A stretch of 55,557 nt of DNA from Corynebacterium sp. (GTDB lineage: Bacteria; Actinomycetota; Actinomycetes; Mycobacteriales; Mycobacteriaceae), in the NCBI GenBank assembly GCA_030530985.1, contig JAUMTX010000005.1, forward strand, positions 1 through 55,557, written 5' to 3'. Positions 8,732 to 19,105 of this stretch are shown here, piece after piece. The notes beneath the pieces were generated by a model. The model did no database searches. It was not told where the DNA came from and was given only the letters and a program-made list of their open reading frames with translations. The position numbers were made by a program, and so were the translations under genes. Each line of letters begins with the position of its first letter. The stretch's first letter is position 1.

Positions 8732-9622
8732 CTAGCTACTCAGGGCAAATGCCGAACTGCTGGCGGCAAGGGCACTGCTCCCAGAGGCGGTGCCATTGGT
8801 CAGCACCTTAATAGAGGTATAGCTGCCGTTATAGCTATCACCACTATTGACCAGCACATAGTCAGGGCTGACTACGCCGGAGCCATTAAGCACAGTATTA
8901 ATCCATGTGGCATATGGCAGGGTTGGCACAAAGGTGCCACGGCTGGAGGAATTATTGGTTGAATTCGCTTCGATGCCGGAGAGGGTACCAATGAGTCGGC
9001 CATTGCTATCAACTACTGGGCCACCGGAGTCACCCTTGGCGTAGCGTGCACTGGTGGAGGAGTCAATAATATAACCGATCTGCTGTGGGTAGGTGCCAAA
9101 GGTCCAATAGGTTCGCTGCGTAATGGTGCCGGGAACAATATTGACATTGGTCTTTGGGGACCAGCCATAATTGGTCACAGAGTAGGAATAGCGACTACCC
9201 GATTCCGTAATAGCGGAGCTCACCGAGCCCACAGTGGCTGGTTCAATATCCTCAACAGGGCTGGTCAGGTGCAGCAACATAATATCGGTGCCTTCCTGGC
9301 TAATACCCAAAGAGGTATTGGTATGTGGAATATAGATATAGTCCACCTCACGGGTTGTCAGCTCAGCATTGGGGCCAAGCTTTACGGTAATGCCCATGGA
9401 GGAGTAGTTCTCAATACTGCTCAAGCAGTGGGCTGCCGTGAGAACATAATTGGCCGATACCAGTTCGCCACTGCAGAAGCTCTGGTCGCCGGCGCGAATA
9501 CTTGCAAGCCAGTCCGGACCCGTGGATTGGTCAAATCCTGTACTTGTCGCTGCCATTGCTGGCGCGCTCACTCCGAATATGAGGGTGATGGCCCCAATTA
9601 CGGAGACGAATACTTTTTTCAT
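8732..9622 (-). CDS. Secreted trypsin-like serine protease
   Basis: A 296-residue S1-family protease. ATG 9622 follows GGGAG and opens a signal peptide (MKKVFVSVIGAITLIFGVSA, cleavage near AMA-AT); the open frame continues upstream without a signal-like start. The catalytic triad is visible: H65 in LTAAHC, D113 in GTDIMLL, S199 in GDSGGP. Two cysteines, C50 (FCSGEL) and C66, match the conserved histidine-loop disulfide. There is no obvious long propeptide. After the protease domain, about 55 residues lead to a serine/alanine-rich end (GSSALAASSSAFALSS), resembling the tails at 407 and 1215. Probably exported through Sec and perhaps envelope-retained. Substrate unknown. Confidence 0.9.
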   Translation of the reverse strand: MKKVFVSVIGAITLIFGVSAPAMAATSTGFDQSTGPDWLASIRAGDQSFCSGELVSANYVLTAAHCLSSIENYSSMGITVKLGPNAELTTREVDYIYIPHTNTSLGISQEGTDIMLLHLTSPVEDIEPATVGSVSSAITESGSRYSYSVTNYGWSPKTNVNIVPGTITQRTYWTFGTYPQQIGYIIDSSTSARYAKGDSGGPVVDSNGRLIGTLSGIEANSTNNSSSRGTFVPTLPYATWINTVLNGSGVVSPDYVLVNSGDSYNGSYTSIKVLTNGTASGSSALAASSSAFALSS

Positions 9623-9902
9623 GTGTACTCCCAATATAAGTGCTAGTAGCCGCAATCCGTTTGGCACTAGCAGTTGTAAAATCGCCGCTGCGGGCACGCC
9701 TAGGCGCGCCTGGAGCAGGCAAGTGTGTGTCAGAATTAGGTGAAGAGTTCCAATGCCCGGGGTCACCGGTTTGTTCAACTCTATGGGTAATAACGCCGGG
9801 TATGTACAGGCCGTTTCTTCTGAAACCGCTATAACAGCCACTTCGGAAGTAGCTCATATTGTGCTCCTAAGTTTTTGCGAGAAAGTGCCTTTTTTCTGAA
9901 AA

Positions 9903-10571
9903 ATGGCTAGAATTACACACGTGATTTCCAGTTCCCCCGTTGCAACCAAAAAAGGCATTTCCATTGCCAGGGCCGCATTGGTCGAACTCGATGAAGGACC
10001 GGTAGGCCGCTATCTCTCCACGGAAATGAATGGGGATAATGTCGCTATTCACCGCTTTGCCGCCGATATTCCTGGCTATAAGGGCTGGGAGTGGGTGGCA
10101 GTTGTTGCGTGCGCGCCGGGCAGCACCTATATCACTGTCAATGAAACTGCCCTTGTGCCTGGTGCCCAGGCCTTGCGTGCGCCACAGTGGGTGCCCTATG
10201 AGGACCGTCTTCGACCTGGTGATTTGCGCCCGGGCGATATTATGCCGCCTTCTGCTGATGATGAGCGCCTCACCACCCGTAAGGGCAAGCAGGTTTTGAG
10301 CCGTCGTGGCAAGAGCAAGGCTGTGGAGCGCTGGACTACTAAGTATTCTGAAAAGTCTGATTTTGCGCGCATGGCCCAGGATCCGTGCAATACTTGCGCT
10401 TTCTATATTGATTTGAGCTCCACTATGGGTAGCCCTGTTGGTGTGTGCACCAATGAATTTGCTGCTGATGGCCGCGTGGTGTCCGCAAAATATGGTTGTG
10501 GCGCCCATTCTTTGACCCCTCAGCCGGAGATTCCTACCTCCGCCAAGCCTTTCGACGACTTCGGTTACTAA
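9903..10571 (+). CDS. DUF3027-like protein
   Basis: A 222-residue soluble protein. It contains GRYLSTEMNGDNVAIHRFAADIPGY (residues 35 onward in shorter pieces), a WEWVAVVACAPGS motif, a basic middle, and a cysteine-containing end (CNTCAFYIDLSS, GVCTNEF, YGCGAHS) that could bind a metal through four to five cysteines plus histidine. These features and its position beside the TrmH gene fit the actinobacterial DUF3027 family, which has no established role. No signal peptide. Divergent from the protease gene across 280 bases that hold only two small inverted repeats (GTTTC-TTCT-GAAAC near 9812 and ACTTC-G-GAAGT near 9840). Confidence 0.65.
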   Translation: MARITHVISSSPVATKKGISIARAALVELDEGPVGRYLSTEMNGDNVAIHRFAADIPGYKGWEWVAVVACAPGSTYITVNETALVPGAQALRAPQWVPYEDRLRPGDLRPGDIMPPSADDERLTTRKGKQVLSRRGKSKAVERWTTKYSEKSDFARMAQDPCNTCAFYIDLSSTMGSPVGVCTNEFAADGRVVSAKYGCGAHSLTPQPEIPTSAKPFDDFGY

Positions 10572-10631
10572 CCCACTCTTCCCGGCCCCATCATGGTGGA
10601 TTGGTGCCGGATGCTACTAGACTCTTTGGGT

Positions 10632-11438
10632 ATGAGCCCAATCTTTATTGAGGATCCTGCCGATCCGCGCCTTGATGATTTTCGTGATTTGAAGAAATCT
10701 GATGCTGCCGATCGGCGTCTGGTTATTGCCGAAAGCCCACTGGGTGTGGAGCGCCTTTTGGAGTCCCGTTTCCCTACCCGCGCCATTGTGGGCTTTGGTG
10801 GCCGCCTGCGCAGCTTCTTGGAAACCCATGAGATTCCGGAGAATATTCCTGTCTATGAGATTAGCCGCGAGACCTTGGCTGAGGTTGCTGGTTTTGATAT
10901 GCACCGTGGTTTGGTGGCCAGTGCTGATCGCGCCGAGGAATTAAGCATCGCCGAAATTCTTGAAACAGCCACCACGCTCTGTGTTTTGGAAGGCGTGGGG
11001 GACCATGAGAATATTGGCTCCATTTTCCGCAATGCGGCGGGCCTGAGTGTGGATGCTGTTCTTTTTGGTGCCGGCTGTGCCGACCCTCTCTATCGCCGTT
11101 CGGTGCGTGTATCTATGGGCCATGCTTTGCGTCTGCCTTTTGCCCACTTCCCGGGCAAAACCACCAATTGGCAACTTGGGCTAGATAGGCTGCGCGAAGC
11201 CGGATTCCGTATTATTTCCATGACCCCTAATCCGGAGGCTGTGAGCCTGCGTGAGGCCATGGCTGATAATCCGGAAAAGGTGGCTTTCCTTATTGGTGCA
11301 GAAGGCCCGGGCCTGACTGAGCATGCTATGCGCGCCACTGATGTGCGCGCCCGCATCCCCATGGCACCGGGCACAGATTCATTGAACTTGGCCACCGCAG
11401 CGGCCATTGCCTTCTATGAGAGATTATCTCTGCTTTAG
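10632..11438 (+). CDS. TrmH-family (SpoU) RNA methyltransferase
   Basis: A 268-residue SPOUT methyltransferase that would place a 2'-O-methyl group on rRNA or tRNA from S-adenosylmethionine. N-terminal substrate-binding part to about residue 105 (DPADPRLDDFRDLKKSD), then the knotted catalytic domain with motif 1 DHENIGSIFRNAAG, motif 2 FLIGAEGPGL and motif 3 IPMAPGTDSLNLATAAAIAF, which carries the expected conserved N and the glycines that form the knot. Start at ATG 10632: TAGACT (10618-10623) lies 8 bases upstream, a leaderless arrangement, and MSPIFIEDPADPRL matches the family's beginning (Rv0881 type); an in-frame ATG 13 codons earlier is less likely. Its stop overlaps the convergent gene by 4 bases. 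Confidence 0.88.
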   Translation: MSPIFIEDPADPRLDDFRDLKKSDAADRRLVIAESPLGVERLLESRFPTRAIVGFGGRLRSFLETHEIPENIPVYEISRETLAEVAGFDMHRGLVASADRAEELSIAEILETATTLCVLEGVGDHENIGSIFRNAAGLSVDAVLFGAGCADPLYRRSVRVSMGHALRLPFAHFPGKTTNWQLGLDRLREAGFRIISMTPNPEAVSLREAMADNPEKVAFLIGAEGPGLTEHAMRATDVRARIPMAPGTDSLNLATAAAIAFYERLSLL

Positions 11439-12370
11439 CGCTTAAAGCGCTTGAGGGTTTTGGATAGCGTCGAAGAAATCTTCGGCGCTACTTTTTTATT
11501 CAGAATGCTCTTGCCAGTGGTGAATACCTCACGGGAGGTTTCCACTAGGGCAGTGAGCGGGGACTGACTATTAACCCCGTAGGTTTCGACCGCATAAGAG
11601 GAGTGATCCTCATAGTCGTCGTAGTCATCATCATGGTCACCATCATATTTTTCAACGCTGCCATCAATGTCCGCAGAATCGGCGCCGATCTGCGCGGAGC
11701 TGGCCTTGAACTGGCTCTTTGCTGATGGGCGTGTACTGCGGCCTGGGGTGGCGGTGGTTGGTTCTGGGCGGCCATCAATGGCATAGGCAACCACATTGAC
11801 CTCAGGGCCGGTTTCATCCACACGGAAACCCAACCAGCCTTCTTGGGCGGCGGCCACGAGTTCAATGGGGTGGAAGGGCAGATTAATGCCCGACTGGCCG
11901 GGTTCAGCCTTAGCCCACAGTGGGTTTTCAAAAGGCTCAGGGACACCATAATCTTCAAAGATTCGGTTTTGGGTGGCCACAAAGGCACGCTTTAAAGAGG
12001 TGCCGCGCCAATGGGCAATACCACCAAGACCAGACTGGCCATTGACAGCATAAGCATAAATATCAGCGGCCGGAACCGCCTTGAGCAGGCGCTGAGGAAT
12101 GGCTGATAGGTGGGTGGCGTCGTCAAGCACAGTTTGAATAACAGTGAGACGTGGATAGCCACCAATATAGAATTCCCCGGGGCTGGCCTGCGCGGAACGG
12201 TTGAGGGGGAATTGGCCAATGGGTGTTACTGGCCAGGTGGGATTAAGCATGCTGAGCAATTTGCGGCCAAAACCACGATCCGCCTTGGGGCCTTTGCTCA
12301 GCACAGCCTGTGGCTCGGCGGTGGTGATATACCACAGGGTAACAACTGCGCTGGTATTGCTAGAAAGCAT
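11435..12370 (-). CDS. DUF6928-like protein with acidic tail
   Basis: A 311-residue soluble protein. The first 195 residues form a folded-looking domain (SAVVTLWYITTAEPQAVL at the start, FYIGGYPRLTVIQTVL and FENPLWAKAEPGQSG later) that resembles actinobacterial DUF6928 proteins. Residues 205-260 are disordered and very acidic (DGDHDDDYDDYEDH), and the end is basic (SKTLKRFKR). Only 8 bases separate it from the sepH stop, with no strong ribosome site, so translation is probably coupled to sepH. A link to cell division is possible from the adjacency but is inference. Family name moderately sure. Confidence 0.5.
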   Translation of the reverse strand: MLSSNTSAVVTLWYITTAEPQAVLSKGPKADRGFGRKLLSMLNPTWPVTPIGQFPLNRSAQASPGEFYIGGYPRLTVIQTVLDDATHLSAIPQRLLKAVPAADIYAYAVNGQSGLGGIAHWRGTSLKRAFVATQNRIFEDYGVPEPFENPLWAKAEPGQSGINLPFHPIELVAAAQEGWLGFRVDETGPEVNVVAYAIDGRPEPTTATPGRSTRPSAKSQFKASSAQIGADSADIDGSVEKYDGDHDDDYDDYEDHSSYAVETYGVNSQSPLTALVETSREVFTTGKSILNKKVAPKISSTLSKTLKRFKR

Positions 12371-12378
12371 GGCGGTTC

Positions 12379-13326
12379 TTATTCACCATTACGGGGACGC
12401 TTTGTTTGGCTGCGCAGGCCCAAAACGACCTCATCCCAGGAAGGAGCAGCAGCTTTACGGCGTCGCTTCTTTTTCTGATTAGGATCCTCAACAGGGCCGT
12501 TGAGGTCAAAGTCTTCTACATGATCCGCAGGCTCATCAGCCTGCTCTGCTGGGGCTGCCGGTTCAGGGGCAATCTCCTGGACTGGGGCAGGCTCAGGCTC
12601 CGGATTAGTAATGCTCTTGGCCAGCTCATTGGCTGGATCCAAATAGTCGGAGCCGGTGCGGCGCAGGCTAAAGTACCACTGGGCGGTATAGCGGGTGCCA
12701 TCGGCAGTAGAGGTGCCGGCAATGGAGGAGTCCCCAGTTGGGGCCTCAGGAGTCTGAGTGGCCTCAGAGAGGTCGGAGACCGAACCGGTGCGGCGAACCC
12801 AGGTTGCGCTCACCAACCAGCGGCGACGCTGGTCACAGAAGGCATCCCAGTTAATAGATTCGAAGTCAATTTCTTCCGCCTCACAGTAATCCTGCAGGGC
12901 AGTATCCAAACGGACCTCGGCCTCGTCGGAGCTACGCTCCGGATTTGTAATCGCAATTTTTGCAAGTTCCACCACGCGTGCGCGCTCCTGGATGACCGGC
13001 AGGGCAAAGCTGGCAATGCGCTCCAAAGGCACACCAGCAGCCTGAGCTACCTCCTCCGGGCTCTGACCACGGCGAATTCGCTCCTGGATTTCGCGGGTTG
13101 TGATCTTCATATCGGAGGAGGCGTGCTTACGGCTTGGAATAACCGGTGGAATCAGAAAGTCCCGCAGCTCCTGGGTCATGGTGACACAGAACTGGTTAGC
13201 GGAACTCTCAGAGGAGAGCTCAGGCTGGTCGGAGAGCAGTGCTGCTAGATCCCCGGCCTCAGGGACGAGCTCAAAGACGAGCTTTTCCGTAGAGGACTTA
13301 CTACGCACTAGCCTGATTTCACGCAT
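12379..13326 (-). CDS. sepH: Septation protein SepH
   Basis: A 315-residue member of the SepH (formerly DUF3071) family, an actinobacterial cell-division protein that in Streptomyces binds FtsZ and promotes filament assembly. The N-terminal domain starts MREIRLVRSKSSTEKLVFEL; the helix-turn-helix-like part is ITTREIQERIRRGQSPEEVAQAAGVPLERI (residues about 75-105), then PVIQERARVVELA and the WDAFCDQRRRWLVSA segment. The C-terminal 120 residues are Pro/Glu/Ala-rich and end in a basic stretch (QKKKRRRKAAAPSWDEVVLG). AAGGAG precedes ATG 13326. serC lies upstream and the DUF6928-like gene downstream, as in mycobacteria (Rv0883c-Rv0884c order). Confidence 0.9.
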   Translation of the reverse strand: MREIRLVRSKSSTEKLVFELVPEAGDLAALLSDQPELSSESSANQFCVTMTQELRDFLIPPVIPSRKHASSDMKITTREIQERIRRGQSPEEVAQAAGVPLERIASFALPVIQERARVVELAKIAITNPERSSDEAEVRLDTALQDYCEAEEIDFESINWDAFCDQRRRWLVSATWVRRTGSVSDLSEATQTPEAPTGDSSIAGTSTADGTRYTAQWYFSLRRTGSDYLDPANELAKSITNPEPEPAPVQEIAPEPAAPAEQADEPADHVEDFDLNGPVEDPNQKKKRRRKAAAPSWDEVVLGLRSQTKRPRNGE

Positions 13327-13350
13327 GGTGGCTCCTTAAATTACAGCGAA

Positions 13351-14852
<1,502 letters not shown>

Positions 14853-16151
14853 ATGGCTACTCCTAATCCTGACAAGGCTATTCTTCACTATCCTGGTGGC
14901 GAATATGAACTGGATATTGTGCACGCAACCGAGGGCTATGATGGTATCGCCCTGGGCAATATGCTGGCACAGACCGGCTTGGTGAGCTATGACCCTGGCT
15001 ATGTATCCACGGGTTCGACCCAGTCCAAGATTACCTATATTGATGGTGATCAGGGCATCCTCCGCTACCGCGGTTATGCTATTGAGGAGCTGGCTGAGAA
15101 GGCTACCTTCAATGAAGTCTCCTATCTGCTGATTCACGGTGAGCTTCCTACCACCGAGCAGCTTGAAGTCTTTAGCGATGATATTCGCCACCATACCCTG
15201 ATTGATGAGGACTTTAAGCGTCAGTTCTCCGTCTTCCCTCGTAATGCGCATCCAATGGCTGTGCTTGCGTCCTCGGTGAATATTCTCTCCACCTACTACC
15301 AGTCCAGCCTCGACCCATTGGATCCTGAGCAGCTGGATAAGGCCACTGTTCGCCTCCTGGCTAAGGTGCCAATGCTTGCCGCCTTCGCGCACCGCGCACG
15401 CAAGGGCCAGCCATATATGTATCCGGATAACTCTCTCAACCCACGTGAGAACTTCCTGCGCATGATGTTCGGTTACCCAACCGAGCCTTATGAGGTTGAC
15501 CCAACCCTGGTTAAGGCCCTGGATCAGCTGCTCATTCTCCACGCTGACCATGAGCAGAACTGCTCCACCTCGACCGTTCGTATGGTGGCTTCCGCTCAGG
15601 CCAATATGTTCGTCTCCATTGCTGCCGGTATTAATGCTCTCTCCGGTCCGCTTCATGGTGGTGCGAACCAGGCTGTTCTGGAAATGCTCGATGCCATTAA
15701 GGCTAATGGCGGCGATGCTACCGAGTTCATGACCCGTGTGAAGAATAAGGAGCCAGGCGTTCGCCTTATGGGCTTCGGTCACCGTGTCTACAAGAACTAC
15801 GACCCACGTGCAGCCATCATTAAGAAGACTGCCCACGAGGTTCTGGAAAAGCTCGGCGGCGATGACCTGCTTGAGATTGCCCTCAACCTGGAAGAGATCG
15901 CATTGGCTGATGATTACTTCATCTCCCGTCGACTCTATCCAAATGTGGACTTCTACACTGGCCTCATCTACCGTGCCATGGGCTTCCCAACCGACTTCTT
16001 CACCGTACTCTTCGCGATGGGTCGTCTCCCAGGTTGGATTGCTCAGTACCGTGAGCTCATTGAGAACCCAGCCTCCAAGATTTACCGTCCACGCCAGATT
16101 TACACCGGCGAGGAGCTCCGCTCCTTCGTCCCACGTGAGCAGCGCGGTTAA
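14853..16151 (+). CDS. gltA: Citrate synthase
   Basis: A 432-residue citrate synthase that condenses acetyl-CoA and oxaloacetate at the entry of the TCA cycle; it is nearly identical in pattern to C. glutamicum GltA. Signatures: YVSTGSTQSKITYIDGDQGILRYRG in pieces, HADHEQNCSTSTVR with the first active-site histidine, SGPLHGGANQAV with the second, MGFGHRVYKNYDPRA, and FYTGLIYRAMG. ATG 14853 follows GAAAGG at good spacing; an in-frame TTG 15 bases upstream is less likely. The long leader with a RamA-like pair suggests carbon-source control. Its own terminator follows at 16168. Confidence 0.97.
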   Translation: MATPNPDKAILHYPGGEYELDIVHATEGYDGIALGNMLAQTGLVSYDPGYVSTGSTQSKITYIDGDQGILRYRGYAIEELAEKATFNEVSYLLIHGELPTTEQLEVFSDDIRHHTLIDEDFKRQFSVFPRNAHPMAVLASSVNILSTYYQSSLDPLDPEQLDKATVRLLAKVPMLAAFAHRARKGQPYMYPDNSLNPRENFLRMMFGYPTEPYEVDPTLVKALDQLLILHADHEQNCSTSTVRMVASAQANMFVSIAAGINALSGPLHGGANQAVLEMLDAIKANGGDATEFMTRVKNKEPGVRLMGFGHRVYKNYDPRAAIIKKTAHEVLEKLGGDDLLEIALNLEEIALADDYFISRRLYPNVDFYTGLIYRAMGFPTDFFTVLFAMGRLPGWIAQYRELIENPASKIYRPRQIYTGEELRSFVPREQRG

Positions 16152-16167
16152 TCTCTAACCCAACCCC

Positions 16168-16208
16168 GGGGTCCGGAATATTACAGAATATTCCCGGACC
16201 CCATTTTT
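16168..16208 (+). terminator. Terminator of gltA
   Basis: GGGGTCCGGAATATT pairs with AATATTCCCGGACCCC (one bulged C) and is followed by ATTTTTG. Confidence 0.88.
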
Positions 16209-16261
16209 GAGATTTGTTATACTGGTTATCAGTCCATATCCACTAAAAATAGGAGATTTGT

Positions 16262-16621
16262 ATGGAAAAGCCTGTGGTAGTTCCACCTACCGGCCCAGCC
16301 CCAGAGGACCTCGTCATCAACGATATTGAGGTCGGTACCGGCGCTGAGGCAAAGCCAGGTGGCACCGTTGAGGTGCATTATGTTGGTGTCGATTATGCCA
16401 CCGGCGAGCAGTTCGATTCCTCTTGGGATCGCGGTCAGACCATTGAGTTCCCACTCGCCGGTCTGATTGCAGGTTGGCAGGAAGGCATTCCTGGTATGAA
16501 GGTTGGTGGTCGCCGTGAGCTGATCATCCCACCAGAGGCCGCCTACGGCCCAGCCGGCACCGGTCACCCACTGTCCGGTCGCACCCTGGTCTTCGTTATT
16601 GACCTGGTCAACGCCAGCTAA
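16262..16621 (+). CDS. fkpA: FKBP-type peptidyl-prolyl isomerase
   Basis: A 119-residue single-domain FKBP that isomerises X-Pro bonds. Signatures: GTVEVHYVGVDYATGEQFDSSWDRG, the hydrophobic-pocket segment PLAGLIAGWQEGIPGMKVGGRREL, IIPPEAAYG, and the terminal LVFVIDLV strand; the pocket D (FDSS), W (AGWQ), Y (AAYG) and F (VFVIDL) are all present. No signal peptide, so cytoplasmic. AGGAG precedes ATG 16262. Directly after gltA as in C. glutamicum, but with its own promoter space and flanked by terminators on both sides. Confidence 0.95.
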   Translation: MEKPVVVPPTGPAPEDLVINDIEVGTGAEAKPGGTVEVHYVGVDYATGEQFDSSWDRGQTIEFPLAGLIAGWQEGIPGMKVGGRRELIIPPEAAYGPAGTGHPLSGRTLVFVIDLVNAS

Positions 16622-16655
16622 TCAGTACTGAGCCACAGCAGGCTCAAAACATTAG

Positions 16656-16700
16656 GACACCCGCACTCCCTCCTTTGGGATACTGCGGGTGTCTTTTTAT
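16656..16700 (+). terminator. Terminator of fkpA
   Basis: GACACCCGCA and TGCGGGTGTC form a 10-bp stem followed by TTTTTATT. Confidence 0.9.
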
Positions 16701-16744
16701 TCTGAACCCAAGGATTGTTCCCAGGAACGGGTAAACTGGACAGC

Positions 16745-19048
16745 ATGAGTTCTCTAACTGGGTTAAGCCAGTCCGAGGTAGATGCCCGCAAGGCTGCCGG
16801 CCAGGTCAACCAGGTTCAGCGCCGCACGGGCCGTAGCGCGTGGGAGATTATTCGCAGCAATGTCTTTACCCGAGTCAATGCGCTCCTTGGTGTGCTCCTT
16901 GTCATTGTTCTTTCCACCGGCAGTATCGTCAACGCGGCCTTTGGTTTGCTTATTATTTGCAACTCTGCGGTGGGCATTATTCAGGAGCTGCGCGCAAAGC
17001 GCACCCTGGATAAACTCACCATTTTGAGTGAGGCCCCAGTGACTGTGGTACGCGATGGCCAGGAGCAGAGTATTGCCCAGGGGGAGATTGTTCTGGGCGA
17101 TATTATTGCCATTAGTGCCGGGGAACAATTGGTGGTTGATGGCCCGCTTGTTGCGGCCACCCATCTTGATGTGGACGAGAGCCTCCTCACCGGTGAATCC
17201 GACCCAATCCATAAGGAAGTGGGGGATATGGTGATGAGTGGATCTTTCGTTGCTGCAGGTAGTGGCTATATGCGTGCAGAGTTGATTGGTGCCGAGTCCT
17301 ATTCGGCCAAGCTCATTGCGGAGGCCGGCCGTTTCACCCTGACCGGCAGTGAGCTTCAAGAGGGCATCAATAAGATTCTTCGCATTATCACCTGGATTCT
17401 TATCCCTGTTGGTCTTCTTACCATCTATACGCAGCTCTATCGCACCGGTGAGGATCTGCGCAATGCCATTCTTGCCATGGTTGCGGCCCTGGTGCCAATG
17501 ATCCCTGAGGGCCTGGTGCTCATGACCTCCATTGCTTTTGCGGTGGGTGTAGTGCGCCTTGGTCGCGTCAAGGCTTTGATTAATGAGCTGCCCGCCATTG
17601 AGGGCCTTGCCCGTGTGGATACAGTCTGCGCGGATAAAACCGGCACTTTGACCTCCAATACCATGGACTTTAAGGAATTGGTGGACCTTTCCGGGGATGG
17701 GGATGCCACTGCCGTGGTGGCCAATATTGCGGCCGCCGATGAGCACCCTAATGACACCATGCGCGCCATCCAGGACGCCAACTTGGCCCATGTGAGCTGG
17801 GAACTTGTCGATACTGTTCCTTTTGATTCCCGCCGCAAGTGGTCCGCCTGGGATTTTGGCCCCCAGGGCTGCTATGCCATTGGTGCCGCCGATATGCTGC
17901 TTAGCGGTGAGCACCTAGAACGCGCCACCGCCATTTCGGATACGGGCCTGCGTGTGCTTGCCATTGTGCGCACCCAACCGGAGATTATGCGCACCCATCA
18001 GCTGGGTGATATCGTGCCCGTGGGTTTGGTGGTTCTCACCCAGCATATCCGCACCGATGTGCCCGATACCTTGGCTTTCTTTGAACATGAGGGTGTGGAT
18101 ATCAAAATTATTTCCGGCGATAATGCCGCCAGTGTGGGTGCTGTCGCCCGGCAGGTCGGCATTGACGGGGAAGTAGTGGATGCCCGCGAACTCCCCAATG
18201 CTGATTCTGAGGGCCCTAGTTTCCGTAAGGCTGTGGACCGTGGCCAAATCTTTGGTCGCGTCACCCCCGGACAGAAGCGCGATATGGTCAAGGGCCTGCA
18301 ACAGAATCACCGCACTGTGGCCATGACCGGCGATGGTGTGAATGATGTTTTGGCCCTCAAGGACGCCAATATTGGCGTGGCCATGGGCTCAGGTTCCTCC
18401 GCCACCCGCTCCGTGGCGCAGGTCGTCCTTTTGGATAATAGCTTTGCCACCCTGCCTAAGGTGGTTGCGGAAGGCCGCCGCGTTATTGGCAATATTGAAC
18501 GTGTGGCCAACCTCTTCCTAGTGAAGACCGTCTATTCGGCCCTCCTGGCCCTCATCTTTGGTGTGACCGGTGTGGTCTTCCCATTCCTCCCTATTCACGT
18601 CACCCTGGCCGGCTGGTTTGCCATTGGTATCCCTGCCTTTATTCTGTCCCTCGCCCCGAATTATGAGCGGGCCCGCCCGGGCTTCTCACGACGCGTGCTC
18701 AAACTCGCGGTCCCTGCCGGTGTCACCATTGCTGTCTTTACGGCCGGCTTCTGGTTGTGGCACTATCCGGGCGATGCGGACCCACAAACCGCCACCGCCA
18801 CCTTGGCTGTGCTGCTCATTATGGCCCTGTGGGTTCTCTGTATTGTGGCTAGGCCTTTGAATAAGTGGCGCGTGTTGCTCATTGTTGTGGCCTATAGTGC
18901 GTATATTCTTATCTTTACTATTAAGCCTTTGGCCAGCCTGGTTTACCTGGATGCGGGCAATCTCACTTTGATGCTGCGGGCAGTCATCTGCGGCGTGATT
19001 GGTGCGGCTTTCATTGAGTTGCTCCATAAAATTGTGAAAACCAACTAG
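16745..19048 (+). CDS. CtpE-like cation-transporting P-type ATPase
   Basis: A 767-residue P-type ATPase. The actuator motif LLTGESDP is at about 148-155, the TM4 ion-site segment VPMIPEGLVLM at 250-260, the phosphorylated aspartate in DKTGT (297-301), and the hinge TGDGVNDVLALKDANIGVAMGSG. Five or six hydrophobic helices close the protein. The PMIPEGL segment and absence of N-terminal metal-binding domains fit mycobacterial CtpE, reported as a calcium transporter. Start at ATG 16745: TAAACT (16732-16737) is 7 bases upstream, a leaderless pattern, and MSSLTGLSQSEVDAR begins the usual cytoplasmic N-terminus. Ion specificity is inferred from family only. Confidence 0.85.
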   Translation: MSSLTGLSQSEVDARKAAGQVNQVQRRTGRSAWEIIRSNVFTRVNALLGVLLVIVLSTGSIVNAAFGLLIICNSAVGIIQELRAKRTLDKLTILSEAPVTVVRDGQEQSIAQGEIVLGDIIAISAGEQLVVDGPLVAATHLDVDESLLTGESDPIHKEVGDMVMSGSFVAAGSGYMRAELIGAESYSAKLIAEAGRFTLTGSELQEGINKILRIITWILIPVGLLTIYTQLYRTGEDLRNAILAMVAALVPMIPEGLVLMTSIAFAVGVVRLGRVKALINELPAIEGLARVDTVCADKTGTLTSNTMDFKELVDLSGDGDATAVVANIAAADEHPNDTMRAIQDANLAHVSWELVDTVPFDSRRKWSAWDFGPQGCYAIGAADMLLSGEHLERATAISDTGLRVLAIVRTQPEIMRTHQLGDIVPVGLVVLTQHIRTDVPDTLAFFEHEGVDIKIISGDNAASVGAVARQVGIDGEVVDARELPNADSEGPSFRKAVDRGQIFGRVTPGQKRDMVKGLQQNHRTVAMTGDGVNDVLALKDANIGVAMGSGSSATRSVAQVVLLDNSFATLPKVVAEGRRVIGNIERVANLFLVKTVYSALLALIFGVTGVVFPFLPIHVTLAGWFAIGIPAFILSLAPNYERARPGFSRRVLKLAVPAGVTIAVFTAGFWLWHYPGDADPQTATATLAVLLIMALWVLCIVARPLNKWRVLLIVVAYSAYILIFTIKPLASLVYLDAGNLTLMLRAVICGVIGAAFIELLHKIVKTN

Positions 19049-19105
19049 GCTTAATGGGCTGGCACCACGCCACAAGAATCCTTCCCCCTATATTGAGGAT
19101 GGCCA

